Below, piece by piece: positions 28,991-40,039 of a DNA stretch of 64,000 bases. Position numbers and translations under genes: made by a program. Below the pieces are notes generated by a model. The model ran no database searches and was not told the origin of the DNA. It saw only the letters and a list, made by a program, of their open reading frames with translations. The stretch comes from Melastoma dodecandrum. Taxonomy: Eukaryota > Streptophyta > Magnoliopsida > Myrtales > Melastomataceae. Every line of letters starts with the position of its first letter. The first letter of the stretch is position 1. Where the stretch lies: assembly GCA_029817715.1 (NCBI GenBank), contig JARUPY010000290.1:2046001-2110000 (forward strand). The letters run 5' to 3'.

Positions 28991-29194
28991 ACTAGCGAGG
29001 TTACCCATCTGTGACGCTACTAAACAAGCCTATTCATGTTTCGTGGTATTATCAGCATGTTATAACAGGTGCAAGAGAATTTTGACTTAACCATTTATAA
29101 TATTTGTTTCTTCTTAAAGGATCTTTACAGTAGACTTTTTGAACGAATCATTCATTGGTGCCACTATTGATTGCTGGCTGCAGTGCGGCTACTT
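28991..29194. other. DRG 3' UTR
   Basis: Downstream of the stop codon; no gene is seen. The end of the transcript is not defined. Confidence 0.4.
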
Positions 29195-29712
29195 GTTAAT
29201 TAAGGCATGCTACTTCCAGGAGTCTCTGTTTCCTTGCAATGCAATGCTATGGCCCTCCTAATCTTCTTTGCTTCGGCCCACATATCTGCAGAACATAAAT
29301 ACCCGCCAGAAGTAGGTGATTCCCATGACTCCGAGGTTAGATCGTGACAAGTTTCCTCGCCACGGTCTCTCCTCGGTTGGGATTCCTGTAGACTCTACAA
29401 GCCCCTAGCAGAGCACCACATATGCCAGCATCAACAACTGCTTGCTTGCGCCAACCCAACCAAAATATAATATGCCCTCTCAAGCTCGCCAGCTCTTCCG
29501 CTGCGGCTTAATCTTGAAGGCCTCATTCATCATGTGATAGTAGCCTAATCTTTCCTCAACCAGCCTGGCATGGCCTCGTTCATCATGTGATAGTAGCCTA
29601 ATCTTTCCTCAACCAGCCTGGCATGGCTACACACATCGAGCACCCTAATGATTGTGACCTGGTTCAGCGTGATGCAAGCAGCAAGCATCTTCTGCAAGAG
29701 ATCTAAAGCTTC
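29195..29712 (-). pseudogene. PPR protein pseudogene, PLS/E-type C-terminal fragment
   Basis: On the minus strand, fragments in two frames match the end of a plant pentatricopeptide protein. One frame reads ALDLLQKMLAACIT, NQVTIIRVLDVCSHARLVEE and YYHMMNEA. After frame breaks another reads ALLGACRVYRNPNRGE, VARKLV, a stop, then GNHLLLAGIYV, the typical PPR 'E' motif region. Family members act in organelle RNA editing or processing. Stops, frameshifts and an internal 53-bp tandem duplication mean it is dead. The N-terminal repeats are missing or too decayed to see; a possible further remnant at 30400-30660 is too weak to claim. Confidence 0.72.
29521..29626. repeat. 53-bp tandem duplication within the PPR pseudogene
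   Basis: Units 29521-29573 and 29574-29626 differ at one base (cctcattcat versus cctcgttcat). The duplication repeats the part coding for LVEERLGYYHMMNEA and causes a frame change. Near identity shows it is recent. Confidence 0.9.
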
Positions 29713-31679
29713 ACAGGCCTTGCTATGGCCTAGTTTCTATCCCGTCGAATTCTTTTATGTGCCCGAGTGATGTTCCCGCACCTCGAACGCATGCGGATCA
29801 GGGTGTGACAAGTACCGAGAAGGAATAGGGTTAGACTGTAATCCTCGAAATAAGACAAACTTTTGCTGCGTGGTAGGGTGGCTTTCGGCAACATCTCCCC
29901 TCGAGTTCTTTATCCAGAACCTCCAGGGATCTTCACGTTCTCCGGCTGTGGAAAAGCAGAAATAGCCCCAACCATGGCAACTTCGCGCACAGCAACTCCC
30001 AACTTCCTCATCTCGCATGACAGTTACGTGGGAATTTCATCGAAAAGGCAGATTGAGTCTTCCTCCGAAGATTGTTATTTAAGAAATTTCGGTATATTTC
30101 ATCAGACAGGACAATGTTTTGACATATTTTCATGTTGATGGAATACATTTAGTTTCGAATTAAAGATCACGAAATAACTTACTGTACAAGAGACTGACGT
30201 ACTAGGAAGAAGGAAAACATACCATAACAATATATGTCCTAATTCAATATTTGATCTTTGAAAATTGATTTCGAATTGAAAAAATTGAGGTAATTCGGAA
30301 ATATTCTTGAAATAATATATTAAGATGATGCTTGTTAATATTTGATTTATAAAAGTATCTAGGAAAAGTTTATTTGATCTTTGGGATAATGGTTTAACCT
30401 TTTGTTGTTTTTATAATAGAAGAACGGCATCTACAAAGACAACAACTTCCTTCGAGCACAACGCACTGAAGCACTTTCTTATGAGAACTCTTGTCAAAAG
30501 ATTTCCTCGAGAGCTGCTTCGCTTCACCCATGAGGTCAATCAACTGACTCCACCACGAGCACTCTCGCATGAAATATTTCGAGAACGTGGTTCGTCCGAG
30601 AACATTCTCGCCTGGATTCACAAGTTGGCTTCTTGCGACAACCCTCGACCCTGCACAATCAAGAATAAATTAAATACAATGATTCGCCCAGATTAGAATG
30701 CTGTCTTATTTATTGATTCCATCTTTTAGAATAAGAGGCATTTAGCCTTTTACAGAAAGTGAAACAAACTTCCTCAATTCATTTTTCCACAACCCTTGTT
30801 CATATGATGCATGTATCTCTTCGAGATAAACTCAAACTAATTTGATGCCAATCGCATTCATTAATGCCAAATACTTCTTTATTAATTCGTGTCTCATATC
30901 ACCACCATAAGTGGAAATAAAATAGAATTAATTTCGAATTTGTGAAAATATTATTTTGTGCTAAGAGTTAAAGATATTGCCAAATACTAATCGAAATAGT
31001 ATTGACATTTATAATAAATAAATGAATAAAAATTAAAATATCTATCATAAAAATAATTTAATTTGAATTTTATGAGAATGTTCATAATAGTAACAATAGA
31101 CTCTTTGCGTACAGCACCATCAAAATCATTCTAACAAATATTAACATTTATGTTTTTTATTTTTATGGTTTAATATTTAGAGTTTAAAATTTATAATTGA
31201 ATGTGTTAATTTAACATTTTAATAAGTCTTGTATTTTAACTTACTATTCAAATTTTAAGTTTTAGAATTTAAGGTTTATAGTTCAACTTTTAATATTTTG
31301 GGTTTAATGTTTTTGATTTATTTCATGGTTTAACTTTTAATATTTACGATTTAACATTTCGGGTTTAACTATTAATTTTCAAGGGTTAACGTTTCGAGTT
31401 TAATGTTTTTTTTTATTAATATTTTGGGATTATAATTTAAAGTTTCGATGCAGTCTTATGTATTTTAGTTGACAACTGTGAGTTTTGAAACCAGCAAAGT
31501 ATGAAATACATATAGAACTTAGTTTTTGTCCTTGAAATTTGTTCGGTTCACGATCACAAAACAAATAATAATGCCAACGATCGATCGTCATTGGTTAGAT
31601 TGCTTGCTTAATTTGTACGTAAAAGTTATATACTCAAATCCAGAATTTAATCCCTTATCGATGCAGTTGCCTTGTGCGT
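29713..31679. other. AT-rich intergenic region without recognised genes
   Basis: Very AT-rich, with many variants of a 'ttaatatttagggtttaa' type motif between 31140 and 31440. A roughly 70-base segment occurs twice in direct orientation (about 31444-31510 and 31665-31725), sharing ttttagttgacaactgt and agtatgaaat. No gene is seen. Confidence 0.5.
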
Positions 31680-31899
31680 TTTAGTTGACAACTGTAAGTT
31701 TTGAATGCCAGCTAAGTATGAAATGCATAGAAAACCAAGGCACGGGATTCGACCGGCCGAGATGGTGACACTATTATATCACATATATATATATATATAT
31801 ATAGATGGAGATTGTTTCTGTGTATGATCAAAACTCGCGGTATTTTAGGGAGAAGGAAACAAAGGTCGGTCGGAAGAGGATGATGATGATGAGCACACC
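31680..31899 (+). promoter_or_regulatory. Promoter and first codons of the ginkbilobin-2-like gene, cut off by the retrotransposon
   Basis: This segment contains an (at)n run at about 31783-31803 and ends in four ATG codons followed by AGC ACA CC (31880-31899), directly abutting the LTR. It is similar to 46375-46583, the 5' part of another copy. Reading ATG AGC ACA gives M-S-T, which matches the start of the coding region beyond the element. I therefore take it as the original 5' end of the gene now starting at 44959. Confidence 0.6.
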
Positions 31900-32907
31900 T
31901 GTTCGCCTATAGAACGGATCACGTCGGAAATATTTGGCAAATGACTCACAGGAATTGAGTTGTGGTCGCCAGTAAGAAGATGCACGAATTTATTTAAAAA
32001 TAAAATACAAGTCTTACAATCTGACGAATTAAGAACAAGGGCTTACAGCCATCAAAAATGAAAAAGGATAAACGGTGTCAACGATGTGGAATCCTGTGAC
32101 GGCGGAGAACTTGTGACGAAGGCCTTGGAAGCTCGCTCCGTCGGTGGCGGTTGCTGGCGGGAAGCTGTGACGAAGGCCCTACGAGCTCACTCCGTCGGTG
32201 GTGTCGCTGGCGGGGTTTGACGGCAAAGGCCCTACGAGCTCACTCTGCCGGTGGAAGGGGAGTTGACCTATAAACCGGGTCGAGGTATCTAATTCCTAAG
32301 GTTGACGAACAAACTTCAGAGCTTTGGCTGTGTATGGTCGTGTCCTTATCTTGAAGAATTCCTCTGCTATTTATAGAGGACTTGTACGTGATTAACACGT
32401 AACAGATAGATCGTTTTGCAGATCGTGTTATAGATCGTGATCCCTAATATCGTGGGAGTGTCTCAACAACCCCCTTGATATATGGGATCACGTTCCTGGA
32501 TATTTAAGATCAGTTACGATCTTTAACAAACGTGATTGAAAATGAATAAATTTATTTTAACCTCGTCGACTTGACTGATCTGTACGGACTACGATCGACT
32601 TGGTCGACTTATCCGGAATTCCGTCGACTTTGACCCTACTAGTAGGCCTAGCTACTGTTGAGTCATCTTGGTTGACTTTGATCGCCATACTCCTTTGTTG
32701 TGAGTCGACCTAGTCGACCCCGTTCATAAGTCGACCGAGTCGACTTCGTCATAAATCGACCCAGTCGATTTCTTCATAAATCGACCTAGTCGACTTCGTC
32801 ATGGGTCGGCCTAGACGACTGTATCTTGGGCCGACTCGGAGTGTGACTTTAGGGATTACTGAGTTTCTGTTCTAAGCCCAGGCCCAAAATTATTTGCCAT
32901 GTCAACA
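31900..32907 (-). repeat. 3' LTR (left copy, 1008 bp)
   Basis: Begins TGTTCGCC and ends GTCAACA on the plus strand, so both ends carry TG...CA. It holds a minus-strand TATA box (ctatttatag at 32368-32377 on plus) and three full 25-bp units at 32726-32800. Confidence 0.92.
32726..32800. repeat. 25-bp tandem array in the U3 of the 3' LTR, three units
   Basis: Units of the form ataaatcgacccagtcgact plus tcgtc. The right LTR has four such units (44761-44860). The left LTR instead has an extra 9 bases just before the array. Together these explain the 16-base length difference between the LTRs. The position in U3 suggests an enhancer-like role, by inference. Confidence 0.8.
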
Positions 32908-32922
32908 TAAGCCCCCCTTTTA
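32908..32922 (-). promoter_or_regulatory. Polypurine tract of the retrotransposon
   Basis: The minus strand reads CATAAAAGGGGGGCTTA immediately before the 3' LTR, the expected place and base composition for plus-strand DNA priming. Confidence 0.8.
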
Positions 32923-32961
32923 TGCTGGGTTGGCTGTGCCGACTCAGCAGAAATCATACCT

Positions 32962-32970
32962 TATATAAAG
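32962..32970 (+). promoter_or_regulatory. TATA box of the antisense gene
   Basis: TATATAAAG lies 127-135 bases before the ATG at 33097, just inside the element beyond the LTR and the polypurine tract. The adjoining LTR end, with its GTCGAC-rich array, would be the upstream promoter of this gene. Confidence 0.65.
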
Positions 32971-33096
32971 GAGAGTCATCGCCCTTTTCCCGCACTTTTG
33001 CTCAACACTTCTTCGTCTTCTCCAAGAAAACAGAAACCCTCGCTTCCCAGAAAACTCTTCGTCCCCCTCTTTAAAACTCCTTCGATCCTTAAAAAG

Positions 33097-36000
33097 ATGT
33101 CAACTTTTAAGTGTTTTGAGTTCCATAATCTGCGTGCGGGGCCAACCGGACCCGTTCCGGTCACAGAGGATCAGGGGTCGGGTGTCACTCTTGGACCTAT
33201 CTTGCCGGAGCATCTTTTTCCGGAGACGGTGCCGCTCAACTATCTCGTCACTGAGAAGCCTATCCCGATTTGCTATCCCGACTTCATCGATCCCCTCAAC
33301 TGGGAAGGTCAGGGATCCTTCCTGTGTTTTCCTTCTGTATCTAAGTCTGAGATGGTAGACTGGCTTGAGATGTGGGAGGAGCATTTTACAGAGAGGTTTA
33401 GGAATCAGAAAATCTTGAGATTCTTTAGAATGTCCGTGGCAACCAAGAACTGTGATCTTAGGGTTTGTTCGGCCATGTTGCCTTTCTGGAATTCTGCTGT
33501 CAACTGCTTCTATTTCCCAGAGGGCCCTATGTCTGTTACATTGGCAGACGTGAAGATTTTGACCAGGTGCAAAATCAATGGCTGCCCTGTTCGGCAGTAC
33601 TCTCAAGCAGGTGATATTAACCCTAAGGGCGCCCTTCAGTACATGGAGGTGGTGAATAGGCATCTGAAGATGGCCTCGGCAGGCAAGAAGTCAGATGAGA
33701 GATTGTCGACTGAAGGTTTTGGCGCCCAGGAGGAGGTCGAGTTCCTCAGCACCTGGTTGAGCAAATTCGTTTACTGCTTCCCTGGGAAGAAAGTCAGCCA
33801 CACTTCTTATGCGGTGGCCAATTTTCTGAGGGAGACTAATGAAGAAATTTCCTGGGGTCCTTTCATTTTGGGTCTTCTCTATCATGATCTGGACAGAGCG
33901 ACGTCTCAAATCAAGCCATTTCCAAAACATCCAGCAGAAGGGTTGCTCTGGCTAGTCCATCTTTGGTCGGCCATGTGGATGCCGGGATTGACCGGGTTCA
34001 AGGGTCCTTCTTCGCCCCTCGAATCCTCCTATTATGGGGAGACCATCCTAGATCAGTGCTGCCAGCGTAAGGATCAATGGCTTATGACATCGATCACTGG
34101 CCACCTGAAGCATATAGTCGACTTCGGCAGGGTAGATCGACACAACTGGGCACCCTTTCCAGGCGGCAAGACACTTGCTCAGGAAATCAATCTTCAAGCT
34201 GCTCGTGGCTTCTGGAATGGGGTATTGACCCGCAGAGATCTGCCGGTTATCTTCGACGGCTACCTGACCTTTGAAGTCTATAACCCTCAACTGTGTGCAA
34301 GGCAGTTTGGGTTTATCCAAAGTGTAGCAGTTCCACTTGCTGACCCTGCCGGCGGCTTATATGGGGATAGGGCGAAGAGGATTGCGTGCAAGTCGATTAA
34401 CTCGACGACCCTCGACTTGCTCAATCACAAGACGCAGCTCTCCCAGATGGAATTCCCATCTGACACTTCAGCCTGTTTCGCCACACAGTTCTTTACTGTG
34501 CTGTGGTCGACTACCTATGAAGAGCTGCGGGCCTTGATGCACTTCTTGGAAGTTTCCAAGGAACCTGATTTTTACACCGATGACGCGCACATTAAAGCCA
34601 AAGGTAAAGACTTAGCTTTACTTTAAGAGTATTGGTTTCTTAATATTAATCATAAGTTTCCTCCCTTTCAGGATCGATGCTTCCTCAGGGCTCTGGAAAA
34701 TCCAAGCCTAAAGCCCCCCTTGCCCCTGCTCCTTCTAGACTCAAGTCGACTAGCAAGGGGAAGGCTAAAGTTGCGAGCCCCAGGGAAATAGCCGCAGGTG
34801 ATCCTTCCAAGGCTCGATCTAAAAGCGCTCCAAAGCGCAAGGCGGCCGAGGAAGAAGATCTTGAGGAGATGCCTCTATCCCAGAGGAAGAGACTGGTGAA
34901 GGTGGCGACTTCCTCTCGTAGGTCGCCAAATATTGCAACGGCGACCCCATCCAGGTCGTCAGCTGTTGCAACGGCGACCCCGTCCAGGTCGCCAATTGTA
35001 GCAGCGGCGACCCCATCCAGTTCGTCAACTGCAGCAGCGGCGACCCCATCCAGGTCGCCAATCGCTTCAGCGGCGACCTCATCTACTAAGGCACCAGCTG
35101 CGGCGTCAGTGTCTTCAGCTGTAGTCGAGGTGAGACTCTGATGACTCCAGTTTTGTTTTGAGTTTTCACATCTGACCCATACCATATTGTTTAGGGAGAG
35201 GCTCCAGATAAGGGTGACCAACGGCTTATCTCCCACGACTTGGGCCAAAGTTCAACGGCTTCGATCGCCAAGGTAACTTTAATTCTCAGGTGGTGCATCC
35301 TTACCTTAGTTCATACATGAACTTTTGGTTCTGCGTCATACTCTGTTTCAGGAACAGCAAATCCCTGAGGCCTTGGTTCAAGAAGAACAGGCTGTCACGA
35401 TCCCGGTCGAGCCACCGACTCGGTCGACTCGTGAGGAGGAAGACCAAACTATTCCTTCTTCTCCAGTTCAAACTCCCACACCAGGGATGGTATGTGTTCT
35501 TAAACAGAACATAGTATTACCATTGCGACCTTGATTGAGGTATTTATATCCTTCCTTATAGGCCCGTCCGAAGAGGGTGAAAGTGACTGCTCGCCGACAG
35601 AAGATTCCCACTCGCCGACAGAAGATTCCCACTGAAAGTGAGAGCTCTGGGGATAGATCGCCTCCAGAGGTAAGTACTCGATCGCACGAGGTCGTTGCCC
35701 TTTTTTAGGGTATTGTTTAACAACATTTTGCCTCTTATTCTTTAGGATCCTGCTGCGGCGACTTCTAGGTCGACCAAAGACCCGTGGGTGAAGCTTCACG
35801 AGGATATCGAAGAACTTTGCCAACTTCTGCTCATCGACCCCTTAAGCGTCAACGAATTTAGGAGGATGCAGAAGCTGTTGAAGAGGATCGAGACATCCCC
35901 TCGGGTCACGGACGAAATATTGGGGGCCTGCAAGAGCTTCAGGTCGACGTACTGGACCCGCTGGAGGGATTACTACGCTGACCTGCTCACCTTGGACTCG

Positions 36001-36336
36001 ACTGACTCGAAGATTCAGTCGATCAATGAAGCTCGAGGGCAGGCCTCTAAAGCTGCACAGGACGCCCGCCAACGTTTGGTCGATGTGCAAGAGAAGTTGA
36101 CCGAGGCAGAGAGACAGATAGAGTTCTACACGAACCTCAAGAATGACCTGACTCGGCAGCTTGTGTCGATCAATACTCAAGAAATCGAGGAGCTGGAGGC
36201 CAATGCTGAGAAGGATAGAGAAAAGGTCGTCGACCTTTATGCCCAGCGAAACAAGATGAACGCGAAGCGACGAGCTCGTAAATCCCTTGTCCTCGATTTC
36301 AAAGAAGTTGGCGGGTTATGGAAATTAGATTTGTAA
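33097..36336 (+). CDS. Antisense gene of the Tat element: plant-mobile-domain / coiled-coil protein (959 aa)
   Basis: Six exons: 33097-34603, 34672-35129, 35195-35272, 35352-35489, 35562-35669 and 35746-36336. All introns are GT-AG and 62-79 bases long, and the exons total exactly 960 codons without an internal stop. The start is the first in-frame ATG (MSTFKCFEFHN). Residues about 50-430 resemble the plant mobile domain seen in MAIL1/MAIN proteins and transposons: WNSAVNCFYFPEGPMSVTLADVKIL, split here as FYFPEGPMSVTLADV, with a helical FILGLLYHDLDRA and later LLWLVHLWSAMW. Next come a Ser/Ala/Pro-rich basic linker with a minisatellite and acidic Pro-rich exons. Last is a coiled coil (KLTEAERQIEFYTNLKNDL; EANAEKDREKVVDLY). 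No gene of known host origin is recognised. Its intact frame beside broken gag-pol is notable. Confidence 0.82.
34937..35080 (+). repeat. Coding minisatellite, 36-bp units, about four copies
   Basis: The units encode variants of ATATPSRSSAV / AAATPSRSPIA in exon 2 of the antisense gene. They share gcgaccccatccaggtcg. The unit length is a multiple of three, so copy number can vary without breaking the frame. Confidence 0.85.
35590..35631 (+). repeat. 21-bp tandem duplication in exon 5 of the antisense gene
   Basis: Two identical 21-base units, each containing tcgccgacagaagattccca and coding RRQKIPT twice. The frame is kept. Confidence 0.88.
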
Positions 36337-36374
36337 CCAAAGAACAATGCAATTCCATTGTTTTTGTTTTACTG

Positions 36375-36380
36375 AATAAA
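36375..36380 (+). terminator. Polyadenylation signal of the antisense gene
   Basis: AATAAA 39 bases after the TAA stop, followed by gtgccttgtgtctc. It lies just beyond the convergent pol 3' end (36468), so sense and antisense transcripts would end tail to tail. Confidence 0.55.
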
Positions 36381-36467
36381 TCAAGTGCCTTGTGTCTCAA
36401 ATGAATTTCTGCCCACTACGCTCGATTCATTCTTCCAGACAGCGTTACTGAAGCCTAGCGCGATTTC

Positions 36468-39400
36468 TTAGGAATTAAGCGCTTCCCAAATTAATGGAGT
36501 CCTTTGTCTTAGGATTTTATGGTGAGCTTCCCAGATAGTCGCGCGATAGGGTTTGAGATATTTACCATTAACCTTTAATGGATGTCTGACCCCACTTCTC
36601 GTCATAAGCCGATAGCTATTAGATGAGTATGTTTCACATACCTCATGTGGACCTTCCCAATTAGGGGACCATTTACCCAAAACTTGGTCTTTCGATTTAA
36701 GGGGTAGCACCATCTTCCAAACAAAGTCGCCCACTTTAAAGTGCTTATGGACAACTCTTTTGTTATAATGCCTAGCAATCTTTGTTTATGCACCTCGAGT
36801 CGGTCTATTACATCAAGTCGCTTCTTCTCTAATTCGTCCAAAGCGAGGTACATTGCCTCGTCTTGTAAATCAGGATGAGTCACCCTGAGCGACTTGTATC
36901 GAACCTCAATAGGTAGGACGGCGTCTTGCCCATATACTAGTGAAAAAGGGGTTTCCCCTGTGCTTTCTCTCTTAGTAACTCTTAAAGCCCACAAAGTGTC
37001 TTGTAATAGTTGGTGCCATTCTCTTGGATTTGCGCCAACCATTTTCTGAATATTGTTCTTTATGAGTTTATTGGTAGCTTCAGCCTGTCCATTCGCCTGA
37101 GGATAATAAGGTGTTGAGTTGGTGATGGAGAAACCAAATTCCGTAGCGAATTCTCGCATTTTCTCATTATTGAAAGCGGTGCCATTGTCCACTACAATAT
37201 TCTGGGGAATTCCAAATCTATAGATGATAGATGATTTAAGAAAATCGATCACTTCTTTGTGATCGATCTTCTTATATACCTGAGCCTCGACCCATTTAGT
37301 AAAATAATCGGTGACGACTAGAATATAGGCGTCACCTTTACTTGAGTGCGGATGGATTTCCCCGATTATATCTAAAGCCCAAGACCTAAATGGCCAAGGC
37401 TTGACGACTGAGACTAAGTCGGACGCTGGGGCCCTTGTCACCGGACCATGTTTTTGACACTCTTGGCATCCCCTAGCCATTTCTATGCAGTTCTTTAGCA
37501 TTGATGGCAAGTAAAAACCATGTCTTTGGATAGTCCAAGACATTTTGGTGCCAGATTGGTGAGACCCGCATAAACCCTGGTGAGTCTCCAACATAATTGG
37601 GGTCGCTTCGTCTAAGTCGACGCACCTTAGTAGGACTCCTTCTTTGGTCTTTCTGTAAAGTACCCCATCTATAAGGGTGTACGACAAAGCCTGAGTCTTG
37701 ATTCTTTGGCTCGCCTTTTGTGTTGGGTCGGAGAGGAAGTCGGTGATTGGCCTCCTCCAATCCTTATCGCTTGTCATTATGTCCAGAGTGAACGCGTCGC
37801 CTTGGGGAGCTAGGTGGGAAACTATTTCTGGGATACAATCGCTTCCTCTTTTGGCCTTGTATCCTGAAGCCTTTTGGGCTAAGTCATTAGCAATGGTATT
37901 TTCCCCTCGACCTACAAAGAAGAAAGTGATCGCTTCAAATCGCTCGACCAGTTTACGGGCGACTTGATGATAGGGTGTGAGTTTCTCCTGGCATATAGAA
38001 GTACCATTCATCTGGTTAATCACCAGTTGAGAATCCCCCATCACTGTAGCTTTCTTGGCTCCCAAGGTTAATAGTTCCTTCAGGAGCGTGATCAAAGCTT
38101 CATATTCAGTCGCATTGTTGGTGTGATCTGCCGTCAAGCGATACGCTAGACGAACATCTTTCCCTAGTGGCGAAAGTATGCGAAGGCCTATTCCTACGCC
38201 GGATTTCGCCGAAGATCCGTCAAACCAACCCTGCCAGATGTCCTCAAGGGATTCTTCTTGGTCGATTGATACGGATGGATCGTGACTCACCAAGAAATCG
38301 GCCAGAGCCTGTCCTTTCACCGACTGTTGGGATTTGAATCGTAGATCATACGCGGATAACACTAAACTCCATTTACTAATTCTCCCAGTTAGCAGGGGAC
38401 TTTCGAAAAAATATTTTATGACGGGAGACTTGGTAATGACATGAACCTCTTGGGATCCAATATAATGTCTTAGCTTAGTAACAGTATAAAAGACTGACAG
38501 GCATAACTTCTCCTTAATTGTATAGCGTTTTTCTGTAGCGGTTAGTTGTCTTGACAAATAGTAAACCGCTCTCTCAGTTTTGTCTTCCGCCTCTTGGGCT
38601 AACATGGCACCGATGACTGATTCAGTCGCTGCCACGTAAAGCAGATAGGGCTTTCCTATCCGAGGAGGGGCAAGCACAGGCGGCTTCATTAAATACTCCT
38701 TTAAGCCTTCAAATGCTTTTTGGTGTTCGTCGCTCCACACAAAATTTCCCTTCGCCTTTAGTAAAGTCGAGAAGACTTCTGTCCGTCCAGCGACGTTACC
38801 AATAAATCGCCTTAGATAATTGACCCTTCCTAAGAAAGCCTGTAACTGCTTCTTATTACTCGGAGGGTTTAATCTTTGAATGGCATTCACTTTGTTCTGG
38901 TCGATTTCTATGCCACGTTGATGGACTAGGAACCCTAGGAAATGTCCTGCTCTTACTCCAAAAGCACATTTGAGAGGATTTAGTTTGAGCTGGTGTTTTC
39001 TCATTTGGATGAAAGCACTCATAAGATCATTAACATGCGACCTCTCGTCTTTTGATTTGACCACTATATCATCTATGTATACCTCGACTGTTTTGGCAAT
39101 CGAAGCATCAAAAATGGCGTTCATGGCTCGTTGGTAAGTTGCACCAGCGTTTTTAAGCCCAAACGGCATGACTATCTACTCGAAAATGCCTAAGGGACAT
39201 CTGAACGCGGTTTTATGGATATCTTCCTCAGCCAAGAAAATTTGGTTATATCCTGAGAAACCATCCATGAATGACATAATTTGGTGCCCTGCAGTCTTAT
39301 CAACTAGGTCGTCTGCAATGGGCATGGGATATTCATCCTTTGGAGTAGCACGATTTAGGTCTCTAAAGTCGATGCAGACTCTAATCTTGCCATTCTTTTT

Positions 39401-40039
39401 TATGACAGGGACTATGCTGGATATCCACTCGGTGTACCTCGATGTTCTTATATACCCGGCTTTAAAGAGCTTCTTGACTTCTTCGAATACTGCCTGAGTG
39501 ACTTCATGAGTCATTCTCCTTGGTGCCTGTTGGACTGGTTTAAATCCTGCTCTGATTGGCAACTTATGTTCTACAAGTCGGCGATCTAGGCCAGGCATTT
39601 CAGTATAGTCCCAGGCGAAACAGTCCTTGAATTCTTCAAGAGTAGCCTTAATAGAATTGAAAAGTTCTTTATTCATTGAAGAACTAACGAAAACGATCCG
39701 AGGGCTAGATTCCTCGCCTAAATTGATACTTACAAGCGGGTCACATGGCATCATAAGTGACTCGCGCCCCTGGACACCGCCTAAGTCGGTATCAATAGAC
39801 TTAGATAAGTTAGCCTCAACATTTACATTGCTTATTTGGCAGCCTAATTTCCTAGACTTCCTAGCATACTCCTGAAGTCGCTGGAGGAGATCGGCGACTG
39901 CATAGCCTCTTCCTTCGTCACTGTCCATACAACCCTTCGTGCAGGAGTCTATCGGGCTCCAACTCCGTCGCAGCACTTTCTTGGCTCTTGGGCGCCTCCC
40001 CCTTGTCGCCATTAGGACTGTTGTCTGTCTCGCCTCCAT
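36468..40039 (-). pseudogene. Retrotransposon pol: reverse transcriptase, two RNase H domains, integrase (broken)
   Basis: On the minus strand from about 40039: a linker, then RT (IRVCIDFRDLNRATPKDEYPMP shortened here to CIDFRDLN; VYIDDIVVKS holds the YIDD catalytic pair). Next is a Ty3-type RNase H (LLYVAATESVIGAMLAQ; KLRHYIG), and then a second, archaeal-type RNase H (WFDGSS; NNATEYEAL; MGDSQLV). Integrase follows with an HHCC finger (GSHQSGTKM; CQECQKH), catalytic D-D-E (WALDII; VVDNGT; QAEATN), and a chromatin-side tail. Two breaks are present. A TAG at 39176-39178 sits just before MPFGLKN, where the family has Trp. A one-base deletion near 36776 shifts the last about 90 residues into another frame (ending at 36468). 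Enzyme roles are those of the family; this copy cannot make a full product. Confidence 0.92.

Noticed and set aside
30400..30660. Possible upstream part of the PPR pseudogene
   Set aside because: Words such as ARMFSDEP resemble a PPR repeat, but the match is too short to separate from chance.
31783..31803. (at)n run taken as a possible TATA region or regulatory switch
   Set aside because: A simple dinucleotide repeat; its variation in length from the related copy at about 46460 shows it is a microsatellite.
32998..33096. Upstream extension of the antisense gene from a TTG
   Set aside because: The first ATG in frame is at 33097. The extension would begin within about 35 bases of the TATA box and is better read as 5' UTR.
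34685..35248. 187-residue minus-strand open frame
   Set aside because: Mirror of the minisatellite-containing exon 2 of the antisense gene; its repeats only reflect that minisatellite.
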